Under the pieces are notes generated by a model, which was not told the origin of the DNA, searched no databases, and worked only from the letters and a program-made list of their open reading frames with translations. This document shows, one piece after another, positions 9,683-21,970 of a stretch of DNA of 64,000 nucleotides. The position numbers and the translations under genes were made by a program. Where the stretch lies: positions 62,001 to 126,000 of the forward strand of contig NZ_JAFEVR010000015.1 in the NCBI RefSeq assembly GCF_017352375.1, read 5' to 3'. Positions within the stretch are counted from its first letter, which is position 1. Each line of letters starts with the position of its first letter. The stretch is from Mycolicibacterium sp. S2-37. Its GTDB lineage: Bacteria > Actinomycetota > Actinomycetes > Mycobacteriales > Mycobacteriaceae.

Positions 9683-10644
9683 TTGCGGGCCAGCGACAGG
9701 CCGAAGTCGCCTGCCGGATCGGTCCACCAGTGGGTCCGGGTCAGGCCCGCGGCGGACAGCTCGGCCGCCACATCGGCGGGCCGGAATTTGCACGACACCT
9801 CGGTGAGCATCTCCTCGCCCGCCGCGAAGTCCACGGTCAGGTCCAGCGCACCGATGCGCACCTGGTGCGCGTGCTCGGCCCGCAACCACATCTCGATGCG
9901 CCGCTCGTCGGGATTCCAGCGGGCGACATGGACGTACGCGTCGACGTCGAAGTCGGCGTCGAGCTCGCGGTTGACGACGGCGAGCACGTTGCGGTTGAAG
10001 CGCGCGGTGATCCCCGCACTGTCGTCGTAGGCCCGCACGAGACGCTCGGCGTCCTTCACCAGGTCGGTGCCCAGCAGCAGCGTGTCGCCCGGCGACATGG
10101 TGTCGGACAGGGCCGCGAGGAATTGCGCGCGCGGTCCCGGGGTGAGGTTTCCGATGGTCGACCCGAGGAAGACGATCAGCCGCCTGCCGTCGCGCGGGAT
10201 CTTGCCCAGGTGCTCCTCGAAATCGCCGCAGACCGCGGCGATGTCGAGTCCGGGATAGTCCTGCTCGAGTGCGGCGCCTGCGCTGCGCAACACCGTGGCG
10301 TCGACGTCGAAGGGGATGAACCGGCGCAGTTGACCGCGATCGCCGAGGGCGGCGAGCAGCAGGCGGGTCTTCTCCGACGTGCCGCTGCCCAGTTCGACCA
10401 GCGTGTCGGCGAACGACGCGGCGGCGATCTCGTCCGACCGCTCCCGCAGGATCAGCGCCTCGGCCCGGGTCGGGTAGTACTCGGGCAGCCGGGTGATCTG
10501 GTCGAACAGGTCGCTACCGATCGCGTCGTAGAACCACTTGGGCGGCAACGATTTCGGCGTGGCGGTCAACCCGTCACGCACGTCACGGCGCAGCGCCTGG
10601 GCCGCGGAGTCGGCCGCCAGATAGGTGGCCAGGCTGAAGGTCAT
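9679..10644 (-). CDS. egtD: Histidine N-alpha-methyltransferase EgtD
   Basis: EgtD trimethylates L-histidine to hercynine with three SAM, the first step of ergothioneine synthesis. The product is 321 residues, the usual family length. Key segments are [33 protein letters not shown], the SAM motif [16 protein letters not shown], the acidic [10 protein letters not shown], and [14 protein letters not shown]. The start ATG at 10644 overlaps the egtC stop as ATGA. A longer open frame upstream to 11094 is rejected because it lies inside egtC. Confidence 0.96.
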   Translation of the reverse strand: MTFSLATYLAADSAAQALRRDVRDGLTATPKSLPPKWFYDAIGSDLFDQITRLPEYYPTRAEALILRERSDEIAAASFADTLVELGSGTSEKTRLLLAALGDRGQLRRFIPFDVDATVLRSAGAALEQDYPGLDIAAVCGDFEEHLGKIPRDGRRLIVFLGSTIGNLTPGPRAQFLAALSDTMSPGDTLLLGTDLVKDAERLVRAYDDSAGITARFNRNVLAVVNRELDADFDVDAYVHVARWNPDERRIEMWLRAEHAHQVRIGALDLTVDFAAGEEMLTEVSCKFRPADVAAELSAAGLTRTHWWTDPAGDFGLSLARK

Positions 10645-11345
10645 ACCGTTCCTTTCAGGGCGGTGACGTCGACGCGGGTGCCATCGGATCGGACCAGGTG
10701 ACGGTCGGGGACTTCCTGCCAGGCCGGGTCGTCGTCGTACGGTTCGCTGGCCAGCGCCACCCCGTCGGGGGTCCGCAGCACCGACAGCGTGTCCCCCCAC
10801 GTGGTGGCGACCAGTTCGGATCCGTTGGCCGCCAGGATGTTCAGCCGCGCACCCGGGTCGGCGGCGCCGACCTCGGCAACGGTGTCTCCGAGACGGTCGA
10901 TACCGCGCTCGAAGATGTGCGCGGCGAGCAGCGCGCTGTCCACCGTGGACTCGGCCGTCGCCGACAGGGGGAGCACCGCGCGGTCGACCAGGCCGTTGTG
11001 CGAGAGCAGCCAGGTGCCGTCGGTGAACGGCGCCGACGCGGTCGGTTCGATCGGCATCCCGACGGTCGCCGAACGCACGGCGCCCACGATGCACGCGCTG
11101 TGCAGCGCCGGGGCCACCGAGGCGAACGACGCGTCACCCCACAGCGGGGCGGCGCTGCGCCACCGACAGGGTGCATTGCCGTCGACATCAGGCGAGAAGA
11201 ATCCGACGCCCCAGCCGTCGGCGTTCATCAGGCCGTGCTTCTGGCGTCGGGGTGCATAGGACTGCACCAGCAGGGCATGGGCGGGTTCGAGCAGCAACGA
11301 GGCCACCGAGCGCGGCGCACCGAGCCAGCCGACGTGCCGGCACAT
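10641..11345 (-). CDS. egtC: Gamma-glutamyl hercynylcysteine sulfoxide hydrolase EgtC
   Basis: This class II (Ntn) amidotransferase-like hydrolase removes glutamate from gamma-glutamyl-hercynylcysteine sulfoxide. The 234-residue protein begins MCRHVGWLG, placing the nucleophilic Cys at position 2 after Met removal, as the family requires. [11 protein letters not shown] and [14 protein letters not shown] are the other Ntn-site elements. Its start codon shares one base with the egtB stop (TGATG) and its end overlaps egtD, so translation is coupled along the cluster. Confidence 0.95.
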   Translation of the reverse strand: MCRHVGWLGAPRSVASLLLEPAHALLVQSYAPRRQKHGLMNADGWGVGFFSPDVDGNAPCRWRSAAPLWGDASFASVAPALHSACIVGAVRSATVGMPIEPTASAPFTDGTWLLSHNGLVDRAVLPLSATAESTVDSALLAAHIFERGIDRLGDTVAEVGAADPGARLNILAANGSELVATTWGDTLSVLRTPDGVALASEPYDDDPAWQEVPDRHLVRSDGTRVDVTALKGTV

Positions 11346-12637
11346 CAGGCATCGTCCTGCGACCAGGCCAGCCGGACCCCGGAGAAGATCTGCCTGCGGA
11401 TCGGGTGGTCCCAGTTACGGAAGCTCGGCCGCAGGATGCTCGACGCGACGGCCCACGAGCCGCCGCGCAGCACTCGGTAATCGCCGTCGAAGAACGGTTC
11501 GGAGTACTGCTCGTAGAGCATCGGGGTGAATCCGGGCCAGGGCCGCAGCGGCGAGGTGGTCCATTCCCACACATCGCCCAGCATCTGCTCCACGCCGTAC
11601 GCCGACGCCCCGTCCGGGTAGGCACCGACCGGCGCGGGCCGCAGCGCGTCGCCGCCGAGATTGGCCAACCGCGCCGACGGGGCGTCCGAACCCCACGGAT
11701 AACGGCGCCGCCGCCCCAGGGCGGGATCCCACGCACAGGCCTTCTCCCACTCGATCTCGGTGGGTAGCCGCGCACCGGCCCACGCCGCGTACGCCTCGGC
11801 CTCGAAGAATGTGACGTGCTGGACGGGTTCGTCGGCCGGGATCTCCTCGACGTGCCCGAACCGGGTCCGGGTGCCCGCGAGATTGCCGCCGTTCCAGAAC
11901 TGCGGGGCGGTGAGACCGGCCTGCTGCCGATGCTCCCAGCCGCGATCGGACCACCACTGCGGCCGGTGGTAACCGCCGTCGTCGATGAACTGCTGCCATT
12001 CGGCATTGGTGACGGGAACCCGTCCGATGCGGAAGCCCGGGATGTCGACGGTGTGGGCGCGGCGCTCGTTGTCCAGCGAGTGTGGTTCGGTGACGGCGTC
12101 GACGCCGAGCACGAACGGCCCGCCCGGCACCGGCACCGAGGTGCCCGCGACGCCCGGCCGGCCCGGGGGCAGTCGTCCTCCCGCATCGAGCAGAGCCGCC
12201 CCGCTGCGCAGGTTCAGCGCCTGCAGCATCGTCTCGTTGTGCTGGTTCTCGTGGCTCACGACCAGCGCGAAATCGAAGTCATCGGCGTCATCCGGCAGCG
12301 CGTCGAGTCGCTCGAGCACCTTGCCGCGCACGGTATGGCAGTAGGTGCGGGCGTCGGCCGGCGGAAGCAGCGGCAGCGTCACCCGGGTGGCGCGCGGATT
12401 CTGGAAGGCGTCGTAGAGGCGTTCCACGTCGGGGGTGAGTAACCCGGGGCGGGCGGGATCGGCCTCCCGCAGCAGCCACAGCTCCTCCTGCCAGCCGATG
12501 TGCGCGAGATCCCAGACCAATGGGCTCATCAACGGGTCGTACTGGCGCCGCAGCTCCGCGTCGTCGAACGCGACGAGTCTCAGCGTGCGGTCCCGCGCTG
12601 CGGACAGCTCATCGGCCAAGGTTTGGCGTGAACTCAA
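11345..12637 (-). CDS. egtB: Hercynine oxygenase EgtB (sulfoxide synthase)
   Basis: EgtB is a non-haem Fe(II) enzyme that joins gamma-glutamylcysteine to hercynine using O2. The 430-residue protein has an N-terminal DinB-like domain with iron ligands in [11 protein letters not shown] and [12 protein letters not shown] (HxxxHxE pattern). The C-terminal formylglycine-generating-enzyme/C-lectin-like domain shows [23 protein letters not shown]-like [12 protein letters not shown] and [11 protein letters not shown]. The likely start is a TTG at 12637 that overlaps the egtA stop as TTGA, an unusual start codon supported by the tight coupling of the cluster. Confidence 0.95.
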   Translation of the reverse strand: MSSRQTLADELSAARDRTLRLVAFDDAELRRQYDPLMSPLVWDLAHIGWQEELWLLREADPARPGLLTPDVERLYDAFQNPRATRVTLPLLPPADARTYCHTVRGKVLERLDALPDDADDFDFALVVSHENQHNETMLQALNLRSGAALLDAGGRLPPGRPGVAGTSVPVPGGPFVLGVDAVTEPHSLDNERRAHTVDIPGFRIGRVPVTNAEWQQFIDDGGYHRPQWWSDRGWEHRQQAGLTAPQFWNGGNLAGTRTRFGHVEEIPADEPVQHVTFFEAEAYAAWAGARLPTEIEWEKACAWDPALGRRRRYPWGSDAPSARLANLGGDALRPAPVGAYPDGASAYGVEQMLGDVWEWTTSPLRPWPGFTPMLYEQYSEPFFDGDYRVLRGGSWAVASSILRPSFRNWDHPIRRQIFSGVRLAWSQDDA

Positions 12638-13908
12638 GTCTCACCTCTCGCGAGTTGGCGCACCGCGGGGCCGATGCCGTACTCGACCGCCCGGTCGGCG
12701 AAGTCGTCGGCCGGACACCGCCCCTGTTCGACCGAACGCAACAACCGCTGCATCGATTCCGTCAGCGCCGCGGGCGCGCGCTCGGCGGCGGCCGCGACGC
12801 AGCGCACGGCGGCGGTGTGCAGATGACGGTCACCGAGACCCACCCGCGCGGCGCGGTCCCAGGCCGTCGCGACCGGTTCGGTGGCCTCGGCGGCGATGTC
12901 CGCTGCAACGGGATCGTCGAGCAGGGTGACCAGCGTGAAGGCGATCGCGGGCCACAGCGCGTCGGAAACGCTGTCCAGATACCGGATCTCGAGGAACCCG
13001 CGCGGCCGCACCGGCGGGAACAGGGTGGTCAGGTGGTAGTCGAGATCCCGGCTGGACGGCCGGCGGCCACCGAGCACCGCGCGGCCGTCGGCCCAGTCGG
13101 CGAACGGCACCCAGTTGGTCACCGGCACCGCGTCGGCGCCGGGCACCAGCATCACCGGGGCCCGCAGCGCATATCGGGCCCAGTCGGTTGCCGGATCGTC
13201 GCCGTCGGCTCCCAACACCGGCCCGCACCGGGCCTCGTCGAGTTCCGCCCAGATCCACTGGCGGCTGCTGCACCACCCCGAGAACCGGCCGCCGAGCATC
13301 GGCGAATTGGCGCTCACGGCGATCATCGTGGGGCCCAGCGCGTGGGCCAGTCGGACCCGCTGGGCCCATCCGCTCCGCGGGCCGGCTTCGACGTTGACCT
13401 GGATGGACGCCGTCGACGTCATCATGAACGCGCCCGCAGCGGCGGTGCCGCTGGCGGAGAAGAACGTCTCCATCGCCGAATAGCGGGAGCCCGGATTCAC
13501 CCGGCGCGGACGGCGCAGCGGGTCCGCGCCCAGCAGCACCAACCCCAGGCCGTGGCGCGCGAACGCCGCCCGCAGGGTGGCCCGGTCGGTGCTCATCGCC
13601 TCGATGGCGGTCATGACGTCGCGCGCGGGCGGACCGGACAGTTCGACCGCGCCGCCCGGTTCCACCGTGATCCGGCTGCCGCCGGGCAGCTCCGGGACCT
13701 CTCCGATGACCGCGGTCAGCTCGTCCCAGCCCGGCCGGCGCAGCGGATCGGCGGTGTCATAGCAGTGCGCCTCGATCTCCAGCCCGACGGGGCCGAGCGG
13801 GGCTGCGCTCAGACAGTGGTCGCCGACGTACTCCGCGGCCTCGGTCGCGGAGGCGAAGACGGTGCCGGCCTTCTCGGAGGTGTCGCCGGACCTGATCGGC
13901 ATCGTCAC
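12634..13908 (-). CDS. egtA: Glutamate-cysteine ligase EgtA
   Basis: EgtA makes gamma-glutamylcysteine from Glu and Cys with ATP, supplying the sulfur donor for EgtB. The product is about 424 residues. Family elements are [53 protein letters not shown]-like [15 protein letters not shown], and [15 protein letters not shown]. The open frame extends up to 14034, but homology begins near [11 protein letters not shown] chose GTG 13908, with GAAAG 10 nt upstream; GTG 13917 and ATG 13902 are alternatives. It is the first gene of the egt operon. The region 13909-14038 should hold its promoter, but I see no clear -10 box. Confidence 0.92.
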   Translation of the reverse strand: MTMPIRSGDTSEKAGTVFASATEAAEYVGDHCLSAAPLGPVGLEIEAHCYDTADPLRRPGWDELTAVIGEVPELPGGSRITVEPGGAVELSGPPARDVMTAIEAMSTDRATLRAAFARHGLGLVLLGADPLRRPRRVNPGSRYSAMETFFSASGTAAAGAFMMTSTASIQVNVEAGPRSGWAQRVRLAHALGPTMIAVSANSPMLGGRFSGWCSSRQWIWAELDEARCGPVLGADGDDPATDWARYALRAPVMLVPGADAVPVTNWVPFADWADGRAVLGGRRPSSRDLDYHLTTLFPPVRPRGFLEIRYLDSVSDALWPAIAFTLVTLLDDPVAADIAAEATEPVATAWDRAARVGLGDRHLHTAAVRCVAAAAERAPAALTESMQRLLRSVEQGRCPADDFADRAVEYGIGPAVRQLARGET

Positions 13909-14038
13909 GTCATCCACACTTTCGCGCCGTCGCGGCGACCGCTTCACCGCTCCGGTGCCCATCTTCGCGAGGGGCACCGACAATGTCGCGAGATTTACGC
14001 GTGACAGCTTGGTGACGGGCGGCCGAATCGCCAATCGG

Positions 14039-14677
14039 TCATTGCCCGAGCGTGTTCTGCATGGCGCCGGCCAGGACGTTCACCGCCGGAGCACCGTTGC
14101 CGGGTTGACACACTTTCGCTTGTAGAAGAACGTTCTCGCGCTTGCGTGTGGTAGAGAAGCACCGCCGGTCGGTCCCGGCCTCCTGCTTCACCCAGTCGGC
14201 GTCGGTTCCCGAGGTCGCGCCGCCGGTGAACGTCCACACCTGGGTGGTGAAGTTGTCCAGGTGCATGGCCGTGGTCTGCCCGGCGCATCCGGTCGTGCGG
14301 TCGACCACGCGATGGAACGCCCGGTCCGCGGCTTCCGGTGTGGCGAAGACGCCGACGGCCTGCTTGACCAGGTGGGTGGCATCGGTCGCGGACTCCTGGG
14401 CCACCGCGCCGTTGAACGATGCGAGGTCGGGGTCGCGGTAGACCTCGGGCAGGCCGATGTCGGCCCAGTTGTTGCATACGGGATTGTCGACGTAGAAGGT
14501 CTGCACGGGGTCGGTGAACACCGACTCCCAGCGCATCGGCGCGCCGACGATGTTGCCCACCGACCCCTTGCCGAGAACGGCGTAGTTGACCACGCCCGGA
14601 TCCGACGGGCGACCGTGGGCAGGGACCGCCACGGCCAGCGCGATGCCGGCCGTGACGACGCCCACCAGGAGTCGCAC
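14039..14677 (-). CDS. Secreted PknH-sensor-domain-like protein (Rv3705c-type)
   Basis: The 212-residue protein has an N-terminal signal peptide (LLVGVVTAGIALAVAVPAHG) and then the fold of the extracellular sensor domain of mycobacterial PknH. Family marks are the paired cysteines in VDNPVCNNWADIGLPEVY and RTTGCAGQTTAMHL, plus DRRCFSTTRKRENVLLQAKVC, consistent with two disulfides. No kinase domain is attached, so it is a free periplasmic or lipoprotein-like ligand-binding unit; the ligand is unknown. It starts 5 nt after the ohr stop, so the two genes may share an mRNA. Confidence 0.8.
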   Translation of the reverse strand: MRLLVGVVTAGIALAVAVPAHGRPSDPGVVNYAVLGKGSVGNIVGAPMRWESVFTDPVQTFYVDNPVCNNWADIGLPEVYRDPDLASFNGAVAQESATDATHLVKQAVGVFATPEAADRAFHRVVDRTTGCAGQTTAMHLDNFTTQVWTFTGGATSGTDADWVKQEAGTDRRCFSTTRKRENVLLQAKVCQPGNGAPAVNVLAGAMQNTLGQ

Positions 14678-14682
14678 CAGGA

Positions 14683-15111
14683 TCAGACCTTCGCCGACAA
14701 CTTGACCTCGATGTTGCCGCGGGTGGCCTTCGAGTACGGGCAGAACGCGTGCGCCTTCTCCATCAGGTCGTCCGCGACGGACTGCTCCAGGCCGGGCAGG
14801 TACCCGACCAGGTGCGCGGTGAGGCCGAAGCCACCCTCGGAGTCGGGACCGAAACCCACCTGTGCGGTGATGGCACTGGCCTCGTCGATCTGGATGTCGT
14901 TGTTCTTGGCCTGCAGGCGCAGCGCGCCGAGGAAGCAGGCGGCGTAACCGGCCGAGAACAGCAGTTCAGGGTTCACACCTTCGCCGCTGCCACCCAGTTC
15001 CTTGGGCGGACGGGTGTCGAGATCGATCTTGTCGTCACTGGACTTGACGTGGCCGTTGCGACCCCCGCCGCTGGCCGTGGACTCTGCGGTGTACTTGACT
15101 TCGATGCTCAT
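14683..15111 (-). CDS. ohr: Organic hydroperoxide resistance protein (Ohr/OsmC family)
   Basis: This cytoplasmic thiol peroxidase reduces organic hydroperoxides. The 142-residue length is typical of Ohr. The two redox cysteines are in AGYAACFLGALRL (about residue 59) and AHAFCPYSKATRGNIEVKL (about residue 123), the Ohr arrangement. The conserved N-terminal Arg and KLGGSGEGVNPE-like loop (ELGGSGEGVNPELLFS) are present. The ATG at 15111 has GGAAG upstream. No OhrR-like regulator is adjacent. It sits within an otherwise conserved gene order between the PknH-sensor-like and proline-rich genes. Confidence 0.92.
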   Translation of the reverse strand: MSIEVKYTAESTASGGGRNGHVKSSDDKIDLDTRPPKELGGSGEGVNPELLFSAGYAACFLGALRLQAKNNDIQIDEASAITAQVGFGPDSEGGFGLTAHLVGYLPGLEQSVADDLMEKAHAFCPYSKATRGNIEVKLSAKV

Positions 15112-15140
15112 GGCTTCCGATCATGCCAGCCCGGTGCCGT

Positions 15141-15275
15141 TCAGCGTTGCCCGTACCCCTCCTCGACCATCCCGCCGAGGTCGGCGTCCACGTTGCGCGA
15201 GCACCCGACGACGTGCCCGATGATGTTGTCGGCCAACCGCTCCCGATCGCGCGTGGGGAGATCGGCGCCGTCAGT
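15141..15275 (-). pseudogene. Probable decayed catalase C-terminus
   Basis: After the TGA of the proline-rich gene (15278-15276), the same frame stays open for 44 codons and ends in TGA at 15141. It encodes RERLADNIIGHVVG followed by RNVDADLGGMVEEG, which recalls the extreme C-terminus of clade-3-type catalases. There, those two motifs are separated by a segment of roughly a dozen residues (around VxxRVFxYW) that is absent here. No start codon or other catalase part is present nearby. I read it as a remnant with an internal deletion; the family match is from memory and needs a search. Confidence 0.45.
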
Positions 15276-15686
15276 TCATGGCCGCGCCGGGGCCGGGGCG
15301 CTGGGCTGCGGGCTCTGAGCACCCGAACCCTGGCCGGGGCCGGGCGATCCGCCGGGGCCGTCCGGGCCCGGAAGCTCGAACTGTGCGCGCGGACCCATCG
15401 GGAACATCATCGGGGGCGGCGGCCCGCCGCGGTGGATCATCATCGGCCCGGGGCCGCGGTCCCCGCCGCCATGGCCGCCGGAATGCGCGCCGAGGACGAA
15501 GCCCGTGCCGAAGATGACAGCGACGATGAAGACGACGCCGGCCACGATGCCGACCCATGCCGCGACGACATTGAGGCGGTTGCCGCGGCGCGGCTCCCGT
15601 GTCGGCGGTGTGGCGGTGACGACGGGCCCGGTCGGGGCTTCGAGGGACGACGGTGTCGAAGGCGTTTCAGTCATGAGGCCGATCAT
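15276..15686 (-). CDS. Proline/glycine-rich single-pass membrane protein (Rv3706c-type)
   Basis: The 136-residue protein has a short N-terminal cytoplasmic part (TETPSTPSSLEAPTG), one transmembrane helix (VVAAWVGIVAGVVFIVAVIFGTGFVLGA), and an outer low-complexity tail rich in Gly, Pro, Met and His (HSGGHGGGDRGPGPMMIHRGG). It has no enzymatic motif and no function is known. The start is ATG 15686 or, five codons in, ATG 15674. The His/Met pairs in the tail could bind metal, which is only a suggestion. Confidence 0.7.
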   Translation of the reverse strand: MIGLMTETPSTPSSLEAPTGPVVTATPPTREPRRGNRLNVVAAWVGIVAGVVFIVAVIFGTGFVLGAHSGGHGGGDRGPGPMMIHRGGPPPPMMFPMGPRAQFELPGPDGPGGSPGPGQGSGAQSPQPSAPAPARP

Positions 15687-15846
15687 GCGGCCGCAAGTGA
15701 TGCGCCCGGCCTGTGTGAGCTGTGCGTACGCTGTGACATCCCGGCGGGCCGCCGTTCCTCAACGATTCTTATTGGCCTGTTCTCATCTAAAGGTTGGTTG
15801 TTCCTCAGTGTCCTGGGTGATGCTTACGGGGAGCAACAAGTTCTGC

Positions 15847-15883
15847 CCCCTTACAGAACAACTGGTTCTACCCCTTACAGAAC
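15847..15883. repeat. Two 13-bp direct repeats, 24 bp apart
   Basis: CCCCTTACAGAAC occurs at 15847-15859 and 15871-15883. Between and overlapping them is the inverted pair AGAAC-N5-GTTCT. The surrounding 15700-15915 stretch is visibly lower in GC than its neighbours. Purpose unknown; an operator or small RNA region is possible. Confidence 0.5.
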
Positions 15884-15915
15884 GCCTCCGGCTGAGTCAC
15901 TCGCCGGGGGCGTTC
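15880..15915 (-). terminator. Strong hairpin after the DUF4185 gene
   Basis: GAACGCCTCCGGC and GCCGGGGGCGTTC form a 13-bp stem with one G-T pair and a 10-nt loop. It lies 17 nt beyond the DUF4185 stop codon. No T-tract follows on the minus strand, as is common for mycobacterial terminators. Confidence 0.55.
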
Positions 15916-15932
15916 TACATTTCCCGTGCCGC

Positions 15933-19356
<3,424 letters not shown>

Positions 19357-19429
19357 GGTCAAACCTTTCGAATCAGCAAGAAGATCGTGACAAGGATACG
19401 GGCTGCGCGCACCTGTGTTTTCCCGCCGG

Positions 19430-19441
19430 TAGCGTCGTGAC
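19430..19441 (+). promoter_or_regulatory. -10 box (TAGCGT) for a leaderless GTG
   Basis: TAGCGT at 19430-19435, then 6 nt and GTG 19442. It lies in the 85-bp region shared with the divergent lysC. Confidence 0.5.
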
Positions 19442-20086
19442 GTGGCCAGTCCGCCGTCCGATCGCCAGGCACACACCCGGGTCCCCATCCATCCGGACAT
19501 CGCGGCGCGCTGGAGCCCACGATCGTTCGACCCGGCCGCCGTCGTCACCGCCGACCAGCTCACCGCGCTGCTGGAGGCGGCACGGTGGGCGGCGACGTGG
19601 GGTGCGCGCCAGCCGGTGCGCTTCCTGGTCGGCCTGCGCGGCGACGAGACCTTCGACACGCTCGCCGGTGTGCTGCGACGCGGCAACAGCTACGCCACGG
19701 CGGCCGGCGCGCTGATCCTGGTCTGCGCCGACGATGGTGAGGACGAGCGGACCGCGCGCTATGCCGCGGTGGACGCGGGCGCCGCGATGGCCAACATGGG
19801 TGTCGAGGCGGTGGCCCGCGGTCTGGTCACCCATCCCATGGCCGGGTTCGACGGGGATGCCGCGGCCGCGCGGTTCGGCGTTCCCCAGGGCGTACGGCCC
19901 ATCGCGGTGGTGGCCGTGGGAACCCTCGGCGAGTCCACCGACGCGGCGATCACCGAACGCGATGCGCGGCCGCGCGAGCGTCTGGACCTGGACGAGATCG
20001 CCTTCGCTGGGCGCTGGGGTGAGCCTTTCCCGGTCATCCGCACGCTTCGGCCAGCCGCGCGATCTGGGCCTCGTACTGCTGGTTGA
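19442..20086 (+). CDS. Nitroreductase-family protein
   Basis: The 214-residue protein shows the N-terminal nitroreductase pattern [39 protein letters not shown], where the RWSPRSF arginines bind FMN phosphate. The central ALILVCADD, the middle [20 protein letters not shown], and [21 protein letters not shown] complete the fold. Such proteins are FMN-dependent NAD(P)H oxidoreductases. The physiological substrate is unknown. It ends by overlapping the convergent membrane-anchored gene by 53 nt, so the last residues ([13 protein letters not shown]) are low-complexity read-through into that gene's antisense. Confidence 0.8.
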   Translation: MASPPSDRQAHTRVPIHPDIAARWSPRSFDPAAVVTADQLTALLEAARWAATWGARQPVRFLVGLRGDETFDTLAGVLRRGNSYATAAGALILVCADDGEDERTARYAAVDAGAAMANMGVEAVARGLVTHPMAGFDGDAAAARFGVPQGVRPIAVVAVGTLGESTDAAITERDARPRERLDLDEIAFAGRWGEPFPVIRTLRPAARSGPRTAG

Positions 20087-20471
20087 GGCCCGCGACGACC
20101 ATGGCGGCCGGCGGAGGTCCGGCGCCGGGTGCGATCGGCTGACTGTGCGCGTCGAGGTCGGCGCGGGCGCGAACCAGGCGGTCGACGGTCTGCGCCACCT
20201 CTTTGGACCGGTCGGCCAGTTCGGGCTCGGTGACCGCGGCCGCGCGATCGGCCAATCCGTCGGCCCAGCCGCGGAAGTCGAGGTCGCCCGGTTCGGTCTT
20301 CGCGTTCATCGCGTCGACCTGGGACTTGTTGTAGGCCAGCAGGTCTCGCACCGGTGCACAGTCCTGCGACGACGGACCGCGGAAGAACGTCCACCAGACG
20401 GCGACCGCCACGAGACCCACCACCAACACCACGACCGTGCCCAGCGGGCGTCCGCGAATCACGCATCCCAT
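20034..20471 (-). CDS. Membrane-anchored protein of unknown function
   Basis: The 145-residue protein has one N-terminal transmembrane anchor (LGTVVVLVVGLVAVAVWWTFF), then an extracytoplasmic mostly helical domain with two cysteines (SSQDCAPVRDLLAYN and the penultimate ACG), likely one disulfide. I do not recognise a family. The ATG at 20471 is chosen because the open frame above it lies in the amt promoter region. It is divergent from amt. Confidence 0.65.
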   Translation of the reverse strand: MGCVIRGRPLGTVVVLVVGLVAVAVWWTFFRGPSSQDCAPVRDLLAYNKSQVDAMNAKTEPGDLDFRGWADGLADRAAAVTEPELADRSKEVAQTVDRLVRARADLDAHSQPIAPGAGPPPAAMVVAGLNQQYEAQIARLAEACG

Positions 20472-20517
20472 GCTGGCACGGGCCCACGGCGGGCTCTGAA
20501 CTGACGCCGACACACAA

Positions 20518-20533
20518 TTAACGCCGCGGCAAC
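20518..20533. promoter_or_regulatory. Candidate GlnR box upstream of amt
   Basis: TTAAC-N6-GCAAC at 20518-20533 matches the actinobacterial GlnR pattern of two NNAAC-type half-sites six bases apart. A further GTAAC lies at 20551. It is 94 bp before the amt start. GlnR control of ammonium transporters under nitrogen limitation is known in mycobacteria; binding here is inferred. Confidence 0.5.
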
Positions 20534-20626
20534 ACATCGGGACTGTCGCTGTAACAGAACCATCGCCTACTGCCAGTGATCGGTCCGTAATCGGGGACCG
20601 CCCATCACGCGCAGGAGAAACAGGCA

Positions 20627-21889
20627 ATGGACGTAGTCGACACAGGCACCACGGCATTCATGCTGTGTTGCATCATCGGCCTCACGCTGATGATCCCCGG
20701 GCTCGCGCTGTTCTACGGCGGCATGGTCTCGGTCAAGAGCTCCACCAACATGATGATGATGACCTTCGGGGCGGCCGCCGTCGTCGGCGTGCTGTGGGTG
20801 CTCTTCGGCTTCTCGATGGTCTTCGGCACCTCCTACGACGGCTTCGTCGGGAGCTTCACCGAATTCCTCGGGATGAAGGACCTGCTCGAGTCGCAGACCA
20901 CCGTCTCGGGCCTGCCCGTCAGCTTGTTCTCGCTGTTCCAGGCGCTGTTCGCCGCGATCACCGTCGCGCTGATCTCGGGTGCGGTCGCCGACCGGATGAA
21001 GTTCGGCGCGTGGATGGGCTTCGCGACGCTGTGGGCGGTGCTGGTGTACTTCCCGGTCGCGCACTGGGTGTTCGCGTTCGACGGGGTGGTGACCGAGAAC
21101 TCGGTGGGCGGCTGGATCGCCAATCAACTCAAGGCAATCGACTTCGCCGGTGGCACCGCGGTGCACATCAACGCGGGTGCGGCCGCTCTGGCGGTGGCGA
21201 TCGTGCTCGGGAAGTCTGCGATGTTCGGCCAGCTGCGCAAGCCGCACAACGTGCCGCTGACGCTGCTCGGTGCGGGTCTGCTCTGGGCCGGTTGGTATGC
21301 GTTCAACGGCGGATCGGCTCTGGCCGCGGGCAACTCGGCGGCCATCGTCATGGTGACGACGTTCGTCGCCACCTGTGCGGCCACCCTGGCGTGGCTGGCT
21401 GTGGAGAAGTTCAAGGACGGCCACGTCACCGGCGTTGGTGCGGCGTCCGGCGCGATCACCGGCCTGGTCGCCATCACCCCCGCCTGCGGCGCGGTGACGC
21501 CCGTCGGTGCGATCTTCGTCGGCGCCATCGCCGGCGCGATCTGCGTGTACGCGGTGGGCCTCAAGTCCCGCTTCGGCTATGACGATTCGCTCGACGTGGT
21601 GGGTGTCCACCTCGTCGGCGGCGTCATCGGCACCCTGCTGATCGGCTTCTTCGCCAGTGAGAGCATGCCCAACGCGACCAACGGTCTGTTCTACGGCGGT
21701 GGCATCGACCAGCTGTGGCGCCAGGCTGTTGCCGCGTTCGCGGTGATGGCCTACTCGTTCGCCGTGGCGTTCCTCATCGCCTTCGCGCTCAAGAAGACCG
21801 TCGGCATCCGCATCTCACCCGAAGCGGAGGAGAAGGGCATCGACGCGGCGTTCCACCGCGAATCGTCCTACGACATGCAGTCCGTCTGA
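20627..21889 (+). CDS. amt: Ammonium transporter (Amt/Rh family)
   Basis: The 420-residue, 11-helix membrane channel takes up ammonium. Diagnostic segments are LMIPGLALFYGGMVSVKSSTNMMMM, FPVAHWVFAFDG, the first pore histidine in FAGGTAVHINAGAAALAVA, and the second in VVGVHLVGGVIGTLLIGFFA. The ATG at 20627 has AGGAGA 9 nt upstream. No adjacent glnB/glnD genes are present. Here it is followed by glnT-like and other nitrogen genes. A GlnR-like box precedes it and a strong terminator follows it. Confidence 0.96.
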   Translation: MDVVDTGTTAFMLCCIIGLTLMIPGLALFYGGMVSVKSSTNMMMMTFGAAAVVGVLWVLFGFSMVFGTSYDGFVGSFTEFLGMKDLLESQTTVSGLPVSLFSLFQALFAAITVALISGAVADRMKFGAWMGFATLWAVLVYFPVAHWVFAFDGVVTENSVGGWIANQLKAIDFAGGTAVHINAGAAALAVAIVLGKSAMFGQLRKPHNVPLTLLGAGLLWAGWYAFNGGSALAAGNSAAIVMVTTFVATCAATLAWLAVEKFKDGHVTGVGAASGAITGLVAITPACGAVTPVGAIFVGAIAGAICVYAVGLKSRFGYDDSLDVVGVHLVGGVIGTLLIGFFASESMPNATNGLFYGGGIDQLWRQAVAAFAVMAYSFAVAFLIAFALKKTVGIRISPEAEEKGIDAAFHRESSYDMQSV

Positions 21890-21895
21890 TCCGAC

Positions 21896-21933
21896 AGCCG
21901 GCCGGTGCGGGGGCTGTCCCGCGCCGGCCGGCT
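21896..21933 (+). terminator. Intrinsic terminator after amt
   Basis: AGCCGGCCGGTGCGGG pairs with CCCGCGCCGGCCGGCT (16-bp stem, one G-T) around a 6-nt loop and is followed by TTT. It begins 7 nt after the amt stop, so amt is probably monocistronic. Confidence 0.75.
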
Positions 21934-21953
21934 TTCGTGTGCACATCGAGTTT

Positions 21954-21970
21954 CATAGTGTGATACTTTG
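21954..21970. promoter_or_regulatory. Dyad in the glnT-like promoter region
   Basis: CATAGT-N5-ACTTTG is an imperfect inverted repeat within an AT-rich stretch (21950-21980), 31-47 bp before the ATG. It could be bound by the XRE-cupin regulator or overlap a promoter; direct evidence is lacking. Confidence 0.35.

Noticed and set aside
9679-11094. A 471-residue version of EgtD starting at 11094
   Set aside because: The extra 150 residues lie inside egtC in another frame and have no EgtD homology.
13909-14034. EgtA N-terminal extension to 14034
   Set aside because: The added residues are basic low-complexity sequence in the expected promoter region; homology begins after about 13908.
15847-15883. 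CRISPR-like repeat
   Set aside because: Only two 13-bp copies with an 11-bp gap and no cas genes; not an array.
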